Origin: Akebia trifoliata
Lineage: Eukaryota; Streptophyta; Magnoliopsida; Ranunculales; Lardizabalaceae
Assembly (NCBI GenBank): GCA_017979445.1
Contig: CM030706.1
Location: 29,858,493 to 29,922,492, forward strand
Direction: 5' to 3'
DNA length: 64,000 nt
The translations under genes were made by a program, and so were the position numbers. The first letter of the stretch is position 1; each line of letters begins with the position of its first letter. A model generated the notes under the pieces. That model saw only the letters and a list, made by a program, of their open reading frames with translations, was not told the DNA's origin and ran no database searches. Below, one piece after another: positions 13,280 to 25,654 of the stretch.

Positions 13280-14000
13280 AACAACTATCTTTTTCTTTCT
13301 CAACCCGATCATCCAACCCAGGGGAGGGAATGTATTCAAATAACGTTTTGGTCTGATCCCAAACATTTGGGGTACGTAAGTAAGTTGAGAAGTTACTTTA
13401 GGCCCGATCATATCAATAAAAAAAACGTATTCCCCACAAACAAATGAGACAAAAAATCCAAATGAAAAAGAAATAAAAATAATAATATCAAAATGGGAAA
13501 GAAAAAGAAAATAAGTTAAAAGAAATGCCATAAAAGGGGAATTTGGGTTTTGTGCATCAAACTCTTTTTCTTTCTAAATCCAGTCCTAAGTTTACCTATA
13601 AAAGTCCTCCTAAGTACCATGCGAAAAAGTCAAAAAAATAACAAGTATGATCAAATAGTAACTCCAGAAGTTCAAAAAGGAAGAATAAAAAAAACTTTAA
13701 AAAATTGAGGAAAAGAAAAGCCTACTAGGTTGAAAACCTGAAATGGCGACTTAGGCAAAAATTAAGACAAGCTCACGAGGTAGAAAATCTGAAAGGATGG
13801 CCTTGGCAACCATTAGAGAAAAAATTAAAAAATGCTAAACTCGCTAGATTGAAAACTTAAAAAAGAGATATAGGCAAAAGTTAGAGTAATCAAAAGAAAA
13901 TCTAAGTCAAGTTGAAAATCTGAAAAAGGCAGTCTGAACCAAAATATTAGAAGTTTGAATGACCAAACTTCATCAATTTTAGATCAAACACTTAATCATC
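13280..14000 (+). repeat. Post-pol region with diverged ~65-bp repeats
   Basis: After the pol tail comes a conserved block (GTCTGATCC, then TTTAGGCCCGA at about 13350-13410). Three or four diverged copies of a unit containing GAAAACCTGAAA/GGCAAAAATTA follow (13720-13960). The same order occurs at 26290-26960 in the second remnant, so this belongs to the retroelement and is not host sequence. Confidence 0.55.
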
Positions 14001-14539
14001 ATGCAATTAATACCCAGCTTGAACCAACGAGAGACTAAACAGGCACAAGTGTTTTGTCTACAAGTGATTTGAAAATCTTAACTTCCTTAAGTAAATCGAT
14101 GAGGAAAAAGAACAAATTCTATGATGAATTTCAAAATAAAATATTTTTTTCCAATTTCTTTGAGCCTGACTCAAAATCTTTAATATAAAAGTCAAAATTA
14201 AAAGTTAAATCTTTACTATACTTATGGTAGTCAAATATTTTAAATTTTCATAACAATGGGCATTTTTCTTTTCTAAAATGAATAGTTTTTTCCTTTACAT
14301 TAAGGGTATTTTTTTCAAACTATATGCAATTATCCCCTGTCTAATGTTCCTTGTCAAACTAGGGGGATTTTGTTCCCAAAAGTTTAATCAATGTCAACCT
14401 CAAGGATAAGGTTAACCTTGAATTAAAGGCTATCCTCCTGATATCAATTTTTGAAAACCCCTGAGGTTCAAAAACGTCAAAACTTTTGTCTGTAATCTAT
14501 AAAATTTCATTTTTTTTAAATACGAAAACGTTCTTAATC

Positions 14540-14755
14540 TCACATTTGTTTTGTCTATAATGTAATTCATTACTCTTTCACCTAAAGTAGGTAGAGTACG
14601 ACTCCTAGAACTCCTAGAATATAATTTATTACTCTTTTATCTAGTGTAGGTAGAGTAAAACTCTTAGAGAATAGTTCATTACTCTTTCGTTTAGGTAAAG
14701 TAGGATTCTTTGAATCTAGGTCATTACTCTTTCACCCAGAATATGTAGAGTAAGA
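14540..14755 (+). repeat. Tandem repeats, ~60 bp, ATTACTCTTTCACC units
   Basis: Four diverged copies of a unit made of TTACTCTTT(T/C), a purine-rich link, GTAGGTAGAGTA and AACTC follow one another. Two related copies occur at 27475-27565 in the second remnant, so the array is an old component of the element's 3' untranslated region. Confidence 0.65.
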
Positions 14756-15010
14756 TATTCAATTTATGCTCAGATTATAGTCAGATTATGCTGAGTTTTT
14801 GATCAGTTTATACCCAAATTATGCTTAGCTCATGCTTAGTTTATGACTAGATTATGCTTACTTTATACTTGGATTATCCTCAATTTATTATCAGTTCATG
14901 TTTAGTTTATACTCCGCCTATGCTCAATTTATGATTAGTTCATGCTCAGTTTATACCCAGATTATGCTCAATTTATGCTCAAATTATCCCAACTTACGAT
15001 TAGTTTATGC
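14756..15010 (+). repeat. Short tandem repeats, TTATGCTCAG-type (~12 bp)
   Basis: About 20 loose copies of a 10-13 bp motif (TTATGCTCA(G/A), TTTATG(A/C)TTAG) with frequent A/T substitutions. It follows directly on the 60-bp array and precedes the polypurine tract of the decayed element. Confidence 0.6.
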
Positions 15011-15506
15011 TCAAATTTCGTCCAATTTGATTTTTCCCAAACTTCGTTTAGCATTTATTTAGAAAAATCTTTCTAAGATTTTAGTCAATTTTAATTAGTT
15101 TATTTTTCTCACATTTTATTCAATTTTTTCTTAAATTTTTGCTAAGATTTTGCTCAGTCACCTTACTCAAATTTTAATTTACTCTAACTTCATCAACCTC
15201 CCGAAGGTACACATTTTCAAAATCATGTTTTCATCATTATACCATTGCATGCATACATATTCATTGCATTTGCATTAGTCAGGAAGAATTTTCAAAATTC
15301 GAGGATCTGACACCCTATGTTAGTGAGAGCTCATGTTCAAAGACCTAACAACTTTTAATCCAGGGAGAGTTTTACCCTCAGAAATTTAGACATCCCGACG
15401 AACTTTTAAATCAGATTACCAAATGAACTGTAATTAACTTTAGCATTTGGATATCACACTATCTACTAAAGTATATTTGTCATCTAGTTTTCTTCAACTC
15501 TCTATC

Positions 15507-15517
15507 GAAAAGGGGCA
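15507..15517 (+). promoter_or_regulatory. Polypurine tract of the decayed Tat element
   Basis: GAAAAGGGGCA lies two bases upstream of TGTAGATATC. A purine run next to a TGTAGA start is the arrangement of the plus-strand primer and 3' LTR in Tat elements, and is also seen on the minus strand at 45139-45153. Confidence 0.65.
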
Positions 15518-15519
15518 TT

Positions 15520-16913
15520 TGTAGATATCTAATTTTCTGTACTCTAATTAATCAACTCATTAACTCGATTGCAACTTCCAATGAATAACAAATATTCTAA
15601 TATTTTTTATTTGTTATTACATGTATTTCCAAAGTTCGAATGGGATATTTCATGCAAACAAACCCTATAAATCACACTATAATAGGAAAATATCACCCAA
15701 AACATAAGAATCATCATTTTGATACTAAAATAAGTTTTACAAGAATATTCATAAAAAATTATCAAATTACCAAAAAAAACCCTAATGCGAGAACATCCTT
15801 AGAGGTTATATTATGCTTAGGAAAACTATTTCGAACACATACAAAACAAACTAAAATCAACTAAACTATTTTGCCAATTTTTACAAAATTCAAAAAAAAT
15901 ACTAAAATACTCCTCATGGGTCCACGATCATTTCATGCTAAAAATTCATAAGTGACACAAATCAATATTCTCATTAAATTTCTTACGAAAAATTGATTAT
16001 GAAACATTCTAAAATGTTAAACAACGACATCCCAAAGCAAAAAATCATTTTTGAGGGCAAAATGGTATTTTTTTTTAAAAAAAAAATTGAAAATAAGAAG
16101 CTAATAATTAAAATATTAATTAATGTAAAGTGAAATCTTAATAAATCAAATTAAAATTTTTGAACAAATAAATTCAATTAATAAATTTCATGAGCCAAAT
16201 TTCAAGTGGCAGCCCACCTAATATTTAATAAAAAACCCTCCATCGGGGGTCTCAAAGAATTAAAAATAATTTAATAAAGAACCCTCTATTGGGGATTTCT
16301 AAAATTTTAAAAATTCCTTTTAAGTAAGTCATAAAATTAAAATCCAAGTAAAATCACTTGAAATCTTATCTAAACCACTTAAAAGATTAGTTAGAGATAA
16401 ACTCTATCTAAAAGAGACCACATTGAAAACTAATCTTATCAATAAAGCTCTTTAAAAAAAGGAATTCTACCACCTAATCTTGTAAGTCTTAAGAAACCTT
16501 AGAAAGTAGAGGTCAAAAATTTTTCAAAACTTTTTTAAAATCTTAAATCTATATCCTAAGCAATACCTAAGCCCCAAATTGAGAGCAGATCTAGAAGTGA
16601 ATACAAATCGAAAGGATTCGTATGAGAAAAGCTCAACTCCAATTTCTGAGAAAACTAATCGACGCAATCACTCAGGTAAAAAAATGGTGATTTTTCTTAT
16701 CTTAATTTTGGATTTATGCCATTTTTGTAATATAAATCTTTAAGAATAGTAAAGATTGACTTTCGTTGGGTAGGATTGGTGCCTAACACCTTTTAATCTC
16801 GTAACCTAATCCTTGTAATTTTGTGTGTCTTCAATTTTTTTTTATTCCACTAGTATCGAAACACTAGAATGATATTTGGTCCTCCCAAGGACTCTGGTGA
16901 GACATAAAATAAA
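15520..16913 (+). mobile_element. 3' LTR of the decayed plus-strand Tat element
   Basis: Starts TGTAGATATCTAATTTTC directly after a polypurine tract. It holds the LTR stem-loop at 16774-16798 and, about 110 bp later, GGACTCTGGTGAGA, probably a decayed version of the GGTGGCGACTCC found at the ends of the other three Tat LTRs here. The right end is therefore approximate. The matching 5' LTR was not found. Reading frames inside are AT-rich noise. Confidence 0.55.
16774..16798 (+). promoter_or_regulatory. LTR stem-loop, loop motif GGTGCCTAACACC (copy 1)
   Basis: GATT at 16774-16777 can pair with AATC at 16795-16798 around GGTGCCTAACACCTTTT. The stem is short in this decayed copy, but the loop sequence is the one shared with 19680-19714, 43587-43621 and 59190-59218. 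Confidence 0.55.
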
Positions 16914-17379
16914 TAAGAATCTTCCCAAAGGAAGAAAAATAATAAAAAGGAGTTTATGACATGAATGGTGGGTAGATGACCTTGCAGATCCCTCTCAAAA
17001 GGTGAAGTGACTTTGTTTTCCCCATTTTAAAGGAAAAGGAAATAATTCATCTGTAGGGTTAAAACTTATTGTGGATACACAAATGATCGGTTCTTTAAGG
17101 GTACAAGATAAAGAAAGGGACACATAATTCAATATGATCGATTTAAGTAAATATTCTTCAACAGTTAAGATGTTTCCAAAAGACAAGATTAATATAGAAC
17201 GTCAACCATTTTTATGTCATCTTTTTCACCGTGATCAAGCTCGAAACTGTCCACAAATTATTTCTACACAAATAATCATTCAATATTTTACTCGATGGAA
17301 TTCGGACATTGAACCTCGATAAGACATTTGATATCTTAATAATTTTTGGGATTGAAGCTTGGATGTAAGCCATAAGTTG
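16914..17379. other. Unassigned segment between LTR and PMD remnant
   Basis: No recognisable protein. A 62-codon frame at 17134-17322 is not matched. It may be the degraded N-terminal part of the PMD remnant that follows. Confidence 0.35.
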
Positions 17380-17700
17380 TAGGGTTGAAAGGCGACATAC
17401 TCTCTTAGTGAAGCCGTATTTGCAACTATAAAGAAATCTAGTCGTCCGAACAACATGTATCAAACTTTGTGCAAGGTTTGGTGTCGTAAGACCAATTGTG
17501 ATGGGTCATTAGAAAGTTGGCATTTCTTTATGGAAAATATAGAAGATTTTTATATTTTCTATCATGGGTGAGAATATGAAGAAATTGTTCCCAGTTTCAA
17601 TGAACTCATGGGTTGCAATGATATTTCAGGACTCCCCATTTCTTGCCAATATATGTTCAAAGCATATGCTTTATTGGCTTCTGATGGGTAGTATGAGATG
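17380..17700 (+). pseudogene. Plant mobile domain (PMD) remnant
   Basis: The plus strand carries, with a stop inside, a segment that lines up with the retroelement-associated aminotransferase-like plant mobile domain: AVFATIKKSS, then a tryptophan-containing block, FFMENIEDFYIFY, EYEEIVPSFNEL and SCQYMFKAYALL. In the family these match 'GVyA...', 'ei.iSlwDly..gGLPi.G.fYdE.vPs..el' and 'l....kyLf.aYh.l'. It sits about 200 bp upstream of a Tat LTR (17899). In the minus-strand element the PMD gene also lies near the 3' LTR, there in antisense. No function can be expected from this copy. Confidence 0.5.
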
Positions 17701-18448
17701 GTGAGTGAGGCCAAAAATTGGAAGGTCTATGATGAACATAATTGAGATGGAACAAAGATGATGATTGAGAGAAGGCTTCAAAAGAAGAGAGTTGGGAGAG
17801 AAAAAAAATCGAGAAAGGCTAATGTGGTAAGGCTGTGAAGTATTGGTTCTACTAGTAGGTGATAATAGAGGTAGTATTGTGAGTATTGGCATTAATGGTG
17901 TAGACACCCCAATTTGCATGAACCCATTGGAAAGTTCCAATGTCCTCGAATTAATTCTGATTTAGAACTCAAGCCTCTTGGCATCATTATTCATGCATAC
18001 ATGCATACATGCATCATCTGATACTACTTTTGCATACCCATACCTTGTCCCTAATCCGAGCCAATTCTAATTACTTCCATGATCCGATCCGAACTTATAT
18101 CCATTCTCCAACCTAACCCAAGTCCATATCCTAAATCCATTTCCTAGTCCAACCTAAGCCCAATACCAAGCCATTCCTTAAGCCCAATACCAAGCCCACT
18201 CTAAGCCCATTCTTTCACACCTCCTCAAAAGATGACAAATGTTGATCTCTCATAAGCCCCCAATACCCAAGATATTATCTAAATGGAGAGTCAACTCTTC
18301 CTTGTAAAAATTCAAGAATGCCCTTCCCAAAAAGGTTGGTCAAACCAAAAAGGTTCTTAGGTCTTTGGTAATAATTTATAAAGTTGAGAGAACTTCCAAT
18401 CATACCCTCAAAAGGTGAGAATCTTCAAGTACATACATAGAGTTCTTC

Positions 18449-18730
18449 CATTAGTCCATTTCAAAATTATACTTCCACCCTTGCTTTATGACTTATTTAT
18501 AAATGAACCAAGGTCTACTTTTCACCTACCACTCCACCTTTACACATGTCATTCTCCTACTCACCCTCCCAAAAGTACTTTTGTTCTCCCATTGGTCCAT
18601 TTCAAAAATATACTTCCACCCTTACTTTATGTGTTATTTACAAATGAACCAAGATCTACTTTTTACCTACCACTCCACCTTTACACATGTCACTCCCTTA
18701 TTCACCCTCCCAAAAGTGTTTTTGTTCTCT
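18449..18730 (+). repeat. 141-bp tandem duplication inside the LTR
   Basis: Copies start at 18449 and 18590 with CATT(A/G)GTCCATTTCAAAA and run through CACCTACCACTCCACC and CACCCTCCCAAAAGT. They differ at roughly one base in ten. The duplication creates two overlapping long frames (18415-18928) that I do not regard as genes. It lies upstream of the TATA box, the usual place for LTR enhancer repeats. Confidence 0.8.
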
Positions 18731-18905
18731 CACCTCTATTTACCAAAAAACCAAATATCAAATAATACTTTTAGGATTTCTTCACAAATGTCATATTTTA
18801 CCCCCACACAAATGAAAAATCCAAAAAGAAATAACCTAAATCTCTTGTCCATTTTCTTTATTTTTAGGGTTAGACCATTTTATCCCCAAAAGTTCTTCAA
18901 AAACT

Positions 18906-18913
18906 CTATAAAT
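18906..18913 (+). promoter_or_regulatory. LTR TATA box
   Basis: CTCTATAAATACCC is a strong plant TATA box about 1.0 kb from the LTR start, followed by an A/C-rich leader. The position fits the U3/R boundary of a Tat LTR. Expression is not implied. Confidence 0.55.
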
Positions 18914-19679
18914 ACCCTCATTTTCTAAGAACAATTCATGCTCTCAAGTCCCAATCTTTCAACATAAAACTCTACCAAAATCTCTACTCATCTCTCATCT
19001 CTCAACCTTCACATCTCTCAACCATCAACTACATCCTTCAATTCTCAAGTTTATTTCTTAAGCTCAAGTTCATTCAAGACTTCCAAGGAGACAAGGTGGG
19101 TATAATAGTTGTTATTTATTTTTTTAACTTACATTTTCTTCTTCTATCTCTCTCTTTTTCTTTTTAGAAACCTTTAGGATGTAATGGAGAACCTTCCTTC
19201 ATCCCAAGTAGATTGAACCTCAACCTTGGGCATGGAATGCTTGAGACGGTTTGATCGAAAGGATGGAGGTTGAAGCCCTTCTTTACCCATTTTCATCTCA
19301 TACATCATAATGTACACCATTCACACACACCACACATGCTTGGCAATGATGAAGAATTGTGTAGCTCTCTTGATGGGACTAAAACACTAAGTTTCTAGCT
19401 AAGCATGCATGCATTAAGGTTGTGGATCTAAAGGAAACTCCATTCATGGAACTTCTCTAAAATCCTAAACCAACATTCTAATTCATGTAAAAATGTGATG
19501 ACTTTATGGGATATCCTCTTCTATAAAATATTTCCCATGTCTACACAAACATTAAATCCTCTTTTATAGAGGTACATATACACTATGTGCACCCACCCAC
19601 TTCCTGCATCTCATGCATATCACTTGTTATGTTAATATTTTCAAAAATGGTCAAATCTAAAGGTAACTGCCATAGGTGG

Positions 19680-19714
19680 AGAGAATGAGGTGCTTAACAC
19701 CTTCTCCATTCTCT
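19680..19714 (+). promoter_or_regulatory. LTR stem-loop, GGTGCTTAACACC (copy 2)
   Basis: AGAGAATG (19680-19687) pairs perfectly with CATTCTCT (19707-19714) around AGGTGCTTAACACCTTCTC. The stem bases differ entirely from the copies at 43587 and 59190, yet pairing is intact. Confidence 0.65.
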
Positions 19715-19862
19715 AACCGAATTCCTTTACCTAAATCTTAGGTAGACCTTGTCCTTCTTAATACATGAGAGTCACTACAATGCTATGAAAAAGTAGTTTT
19801 CAAATGAATCAATTCGGGTGCCCATTCATACCCATTTTCAAAAAAGAATGGTAGCGACTCCA

Positions 19863-22800
19863 AACAATGTAGTATTGAGGTTCAAAGATGAACATTCTCA
19901 TGTCTACAAATGGTAATAAAGATAAGGTGGTATTTATGAGAGTGAGTGATGGGGTGTGAGACCTTGAGGTATTAATTCTACTGGTGGGCATTAGGATATT
20001 AATGGTGATGAAGATGGAAAAGGAGTGAAAGTTTAATAGTAGTTGTAGTGTTGTTTAATGGGGACGATAGAGATGTTACAAGTTAATAGAAAAGAATAAG
20101 AAAAGTAGAAAGAAAAAAAAATGGCTAAAACGTAATGGAGGTGATGCGGCTGTACTACTAAATAAGGTGAAGATGTTAGTAGCTATATTGGAGAATTTTG
20201 GTTCTTATTCTTAATTCTCTTCTTTTTTTCTTTTACTTTTTCTAAGTTTCGATGGATGTCCTAACATTGGAGGGGGTCTACTTTTATAAACAACAAAGTA
20301 GAGTTTAGTTATAACTCAACTTTCTCCCTTTTACTATCCTTGTTGGTCACATATGGTCATTGGATTCTTGTTTAGTCGAAACTATTTCAAACGTATATGG
20401 AGAGATTCCTTATTTTGTGTGTGTTGCGTAAAATATATAAAGTGATGGTGTGATCTCATGGATCCTATATGCATTGGAGTAATAAACTCCCTCATTATTT
20501 TGGCCAGTCACTATTTTTTGTTTTGAAACTTTAATCGATTGTCACTTAGAGTTCAATTTTTTATTTCGTAGATTAGTTTGATTTAATGTTTAATCAATTA
20601 GTTTGATTGGTGTTAGATTAGTGTTTCAATTGAAGATCTATTCAATTTCATCAATTCATTAATTATCAAGGATTGCATTTTACGAATTAATCAACAGTGG
20701 GTTTGTGGATTGGATTAACTTGATTGGTCATTAGTTGGATTTTCAGATCAATTGATGATTTCATTGGTTAAATTTTAAATCGATTGCTTGATTAGGTTTT
20801 GATTAGTCATTGATCAGAAGTTATTGAATTATCGTAATTGACTTGATCGAGATTATGAAAGTTGATTATTGGTTTAATTTTTTTTTTATTATATAAATTG
20901 ATTGGATTAATTCTTACATTTTAATTAAAGTTCAATTTCTGAGTTTAAGGTTTAAATTTTATTATTTTATGTGACAAATTTTTAGCGTTTCATATGAGAA
21001 ATTCTTGTGACTCGAGGGGTGCATTCCATGTAGTGAAAATTGTCATTTTATGCAAAAAAATTCATCATTTCATGTGATAAAAATTATTATTTTATTTGAA
21101 TTTTTTATCATTTTATGTAATTGATTTGTCATTATAAATTTAATTTTCCTAGATGTACAAAGTCTCTAGATTTTATAGATTTGCGCGAATATTGTCTGAA
21201 AATTTACTTTGGTCTCAAAGTTATATTTCCCTAACGAATTGAGGTTTTTATGTATAAGTCAAGCATCAAGGGTATTTTAGTCATTTTATCAATTTGTGTG
21301 AATTTTGACAAAAATTTCTTTTTGTTCTAATGTGATTATTTGCAAGTCTCAAGGTGTCATTTTTCTAACGTTGCGAGGTTTCTAGATTGTCAAAACATGT
21401 AGCGATCCTAAACGTGTAATTTCTATGTTGATTGTTAGCGTCTAGAGATCCTAAGTATACATAATTCTAAGTCGGACGTGCCAAAATAGGAAAAAAATGA
21501 TAGAATGAAGAGAATGGGGAACGAAGTAGTTAAGAGAGACCTTTCACAAACCTTCAATTCTTCGTAAATATTTTACGCTCATCAATAGGAATCCACAGCA
21601 TTTGGGTGACAGGTTGTCGGATCAAGCAGTTGTATAATGGGGTGTCTTACACCCCTTGAGCAAAACAATAATAGCACACAACATGAAAAAGACCTATATT
21701 TGATGACCCAAGTGACATAGCAGAAGCATGTGAATCAATATATATGATAGATTGTGTTCAATAGAATACTTAAAATCAATTTGAATCAATATATTCAATT
21801 GATAAACAAGCAATAGCTTGAAAGAAAATAAAGTATAAAACTAAAAAATAATAATTAAAAGAGAAAAAATAATTTAATTGATTATTGATTTTTATATTTA
21901 GAGCTCTTTATATAGATAACTCCATTATAACAACTTGTAATCCTACTAAAATACTAAAAATTAATATTCCTATCATATTTATAAAATATTACTAACTTTT
22001 TAATCCTATTAGAACTCAAATTAGAGACTTCTAAGCACTTCTAATTATAATCTAAATAATAAAAACGAATTTAAAACAAATTAGAAACTAACAAGGAATT
22101 GTACTCCTAACATAACTATGAAATAGAAATCCTATTAGAAGTATAAATAAAAATCTTACTAGAAGTAAAAATAGAAATACTAGTAAAGCTCTAACTAGGA
22201 TTGTAAATGTCCTACATCACCAAGGCCATAAAATTTCATAAAATTAAACGAACTACGACGTCGAATTTTTCATTGTCAATTTTTTATCGACAAAACAAAA
22301 CCATCAAATTAATGGAGGATGGGAGAAATTTGATGACTCTAAGCTATCGAATTGGGGAACATCAAAACTGTCAATTTTCATGGGCCATCAAAATTTGGTT
22401 TCTATAATTTGCGGGCTTTGACCCATTTAATTTTCTTGTCAAATTTTTGAATTTTCACGTAGTAGCTACTTGAGCAGAGTTGTATCTTTTCATCTTAGAT
22501 TTGAAATAGAAACAACAAAATTTCATTAGTGGAAAGTAAGTAGACAATACAATGAATCAATGTGAGTGGTAGTAGTGATAGTAGAAAAATATTATAGTCT
22601 TCCCTAGGATACCCTTTATGGATCTTAGAATATAGTGGTCGTGTCAGGTGTATAGAAGACATGAGTTTTAAAATATAACAAAATATAAGGTTCAACTCAT
22701 GGGTACATAACATAATCGAAAAAAGCAAAGAGTGGATGTGTATGATGTGTCATAGACAATGAAGAAATTTGGGTTTTCTCTAGGGGACTTCTACTCCAAT

Positions 22801-25570
22801 TCAACATGCAAAGACAATAATGACAGGGTTTTTGGGTGTGAAGGCATTTCAGAACAAAAGAAAAATTAGAAAACAACAAAAATTTGCCTAGGTTGGGGAT
22901 TAAAGCAAATGCATTCACTATATCTAAATGAATGCGTTCACTATCTATACGTAGATTTTTTTTATTCTAAGCGAATGCATTCAATTTCAAAGGTAATGCT
23001 TTACACATTTTCATTCACTTTCCCAAGTAAACGCCCATTCATTTTTTAAGCTAATAGGTGTTCGATATAGTTCATATTCTCTACTTACCCTTTTCTCGGG
23101 TTTTCTTTACAACACCACTTTCGTCCATAGTTTTTTATTCTTATTAGTTATTTTGGCCTATTAATCTATTTCCTAGAGTCCTTTGGGATTTTAAAATCTT
23201 TTAGGCTTCCATTTGAAGCCCTAGGTCACATTCATGGCATTGTGGGCTTTTCCACTGTCAATAGGGTGTTCCTCCATTCATTTCTTTCCTCCTTTATTCA
23301 TTTTTACCCTATTTTTCACGCCAAACATTCTACGAACTCAATCATGCCAAACAAGGACTTCTTAAACCTAATCCCATTGTCCACAACACATTCAGACTCT
23401 AAAAAATGAGCAAATCACAAAAAAGAATAGTAAAGGAACAATTTAAGGGACTCAATATATTTATTTGATGTCCGAAAATGCTTTGGGATGCTTGAATGAT
23501 TTATGAAGATTTTGGTTTCGTTGAAAGTGCAAAGAGTGAAAGTACGCAAGAGTTTTGAAATGGTAGAGCACAAATGGGGCGTTTTCCCCTTTCTTTAAAA
23601 TTTTCTTGGGATACGTATTACTAAGTAAAGAGAATGCCCATTCACTTACATAGCAAATGCTCATTCCATTACATAGCGAATACTCATTCACTTCCTTCCA
23701 CTTATCCTTATTCTTCAGTATTGCTGCCCCACCTCCACTGTATTGCTCCTTTATGACTCTCCATTTTGCACTGATGTTGAAATACTAGTTGTGATTTTTA
23801 CCCTTGAACTCCTCTTTAGTTGACAAGCATTAAGGGTACTTTATGTTGTACGGTGTTTTGATCCCACTCAATTTGGTGTTTGAAATACACACAATTCTAG
23901 CCAAACAAAGGAGTACAAGCAAGAGAATATTGACAAGCAATATTTGATCATCAAGAAGAAGAAAACAGAAAACAAAATACCAAAAGCCATTTTTCAATAG
24001 ATAGCGAATGACCGTTCACCATTCTCCAAAGCAGCATTTTTAAGGGCATTTTGGTATTTTTCCCTAAGAATTTTTGTAATAGAACCTCCCTATAATTCTT
24101 TAAATAGGGAGGTCCTAGACAGCATTGAGGAACTTTCCTCTTAGATTTTTTTAATATTTCTATTTTTCTCCTCCAAAGTGAGAGTACTCTAAAGAGCAAA
24201 AACTCTATCAAAGTGTAATCTAACTTGAAGAATATATATGAACTCTCTATCTGTTGGATTCCTAACTTATTTCTTTGTAAGTTTTAATTTATTTCATTTT
24301 GTAGTTCTTATTTTCATTGTAGAATAATGGATCCCAAGTCATAAATATGTCTTTCATCTCTTTTCTTCCCATTTTGACACATCAACTCTATGGGAGCGAG
24401 ACCTACCACTTGAGAGATTGGATTTTGATCCACTATCCTTGTGGTAGGAATAAAGGAAGAACTCAAGTAATTTCTTCTTATTTTGTTTATTACTTCTTTC
24501 CCTTTCCTCTTGAAAATCTTTGTGCGGTGGTAGTTATGGTGTTGTTTTGAGTTGATTGGATGAGAAGAAGTAATACCCCATAGTTGAGAGTGTGACATCT
24601 CATCTTAACAAAGGTTGGTGCTCCCAAAAGACACTACTATCACCATTGTTTTGGACACTCAAGAGGATTTAGAAAGGAGGAGAGAAAGAGAGACCAAAGG
24701 AGGGAGAACACTCAATTTCTTAACTTACATTTTATTTTTTATAATTAATTTTTTATTTTAATATTTATAATTTATGTGCAGTGCATCTTGTCAAATTCAA
24801 AAAAATCATAGGTACTCGATCCATCAATGGTTCGCGAATTTCAAGCTCATGCTTTAGGACTGCCTTATATTCTCGCCCACTAAAATGAGTTGGGGACCCA
24901 TGATTTAAATGAATTTGGCTCAATTGAGTGTGTGCAAGTGTTTATTCTTAAAGCTTATTGAAATTTGAATTTTTTTCAATTCTGAAAGTTTGAGGAGGGG
25001 TTATTAGGAATTTTAAGATTTTTGAATTCCTCAAGAAATTTAGATATTAAAAATGATTTAGATTTAGGAACATCATTTACCCCTCAAAATTTTGACAATT
25101 AATCACGTGGCACTAAAATTCCAAAAAAAAAAAAAAAGTTAATTCACTAATGAGTCAATTTAAGAATCAAGCATGTAAGTAAAAAAAAAATATTGAATTA
25201 ACCACGAATCAACAAATTAAATGGGATCAAGATTAAATTGATGAGTGAACCCATTGACAAGTCACATAAGATTAATATTGACATAATTGGATGAATCAAT
25301 GTAACAACTTGGTAAGAGATATGCCAAACATGAGATATAAAATGGGTAAATCATATGAATCAACTTACTGTTTAAAGGATATGAAACCACAATTTTCTTC
25401 AATAAATTTTAACCAGATTAGTGAGTTGATTCACTGTTATGATGCTCATGAAGGCATAATTTTCTTCATTGAATTTCCAATCTAACAAACATACAAAAAT
25501 TATTCCAATATGTCAATTGAGTAAACTCAACAACTAACAGAAATCCGACATTCTCTCTTACTATGCCCCC
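19863..25570. other. Unassigned AT-rich stretch
   Basis: No protein family recognised on either strand. Points of note: GGGGTGTCTTACACCCC at about 21639-21655 may be a diverged LTR stem-loop; 22913-24035 has recurring GAATG/CATTC motifs, listed separately; 24240-24600 has TGTTGGATTCC after an AT-rich start but no clear LTR partner. The sequence is probably old retroelement leader and LTR material, which I cannot prove. Confidence 0.4.
22905..24035. repeat. Dispersed GAATG-NN-CATTC palindromic motifs
   Basis: Repeated short motifs such as AAATGAATGCGTTCACT, AAGCGAATGCATTCAA, GCCCATTCA, GAATGCCCATTCAC, AGCGAATACTCATTCAC and AGCGAATGACCGTTCACC occur about 10 times in 1.1 kb, in three groups (22905-23045, 23630-23700, 24000-24030). 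The core is an inverted repeat of GAATG. This resembles the hairpin clusters of the large minus-strand element in style but not in sequence. Confidence 0.5.

Positions 25571-25650
<80 letters not shown>
25570..25650. repeat. (TA)n microsatellite, ~38 units
   Basis: Long uninterrupted TA run, the longest of several in the window. Confidence 0.95.
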
Positions 25651-25651
<1 letters not shown>

Positions 25652-25654
25652 TTA

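Larger units (their letters stand above)
17899..19862 (+). mobile_element. Tat-type LTR, plus strand (solo or orphan)
   Basis: Starts TGTAGACACCCC and ends near GGTAGCGACTCCA, the two terminal signatures shared with the LTRs at 43439-45139 (minus) and 59085-60753 (minus). It contains a 141-bp tandem duplication, a TATA box (18906) and the LTR stem-loop (19680). No polypurine tract precedes it and no gag-pol follows, so it is probably a solo LTR or an isolated remnant. A target-site duplication is not clear: AATGG precedes the start and also occurs just before the terminal motif, where it seems to be part of the LTR consensus. Confidence 0.6.

Noticed and set aside
13142..13531. 129-residue minus-strand ORF, Phe-rich
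   Set aside because: It is the complement of the decayed integrase tail and post-pol block, which match a retroelement on the plus strand.
18415..18928. Two overlapping plus-strand ORFs (116 and 141 residues)
   Set aside because: Created by the 141-bp duplication in LTR U3 sequence; His/Pro/Leu-rich and without match.
24240..24600. Copia-like LTR start TGTTGGATTCC
   Set aside because: No second LTR, primer site or polyprotein in the surroundings.
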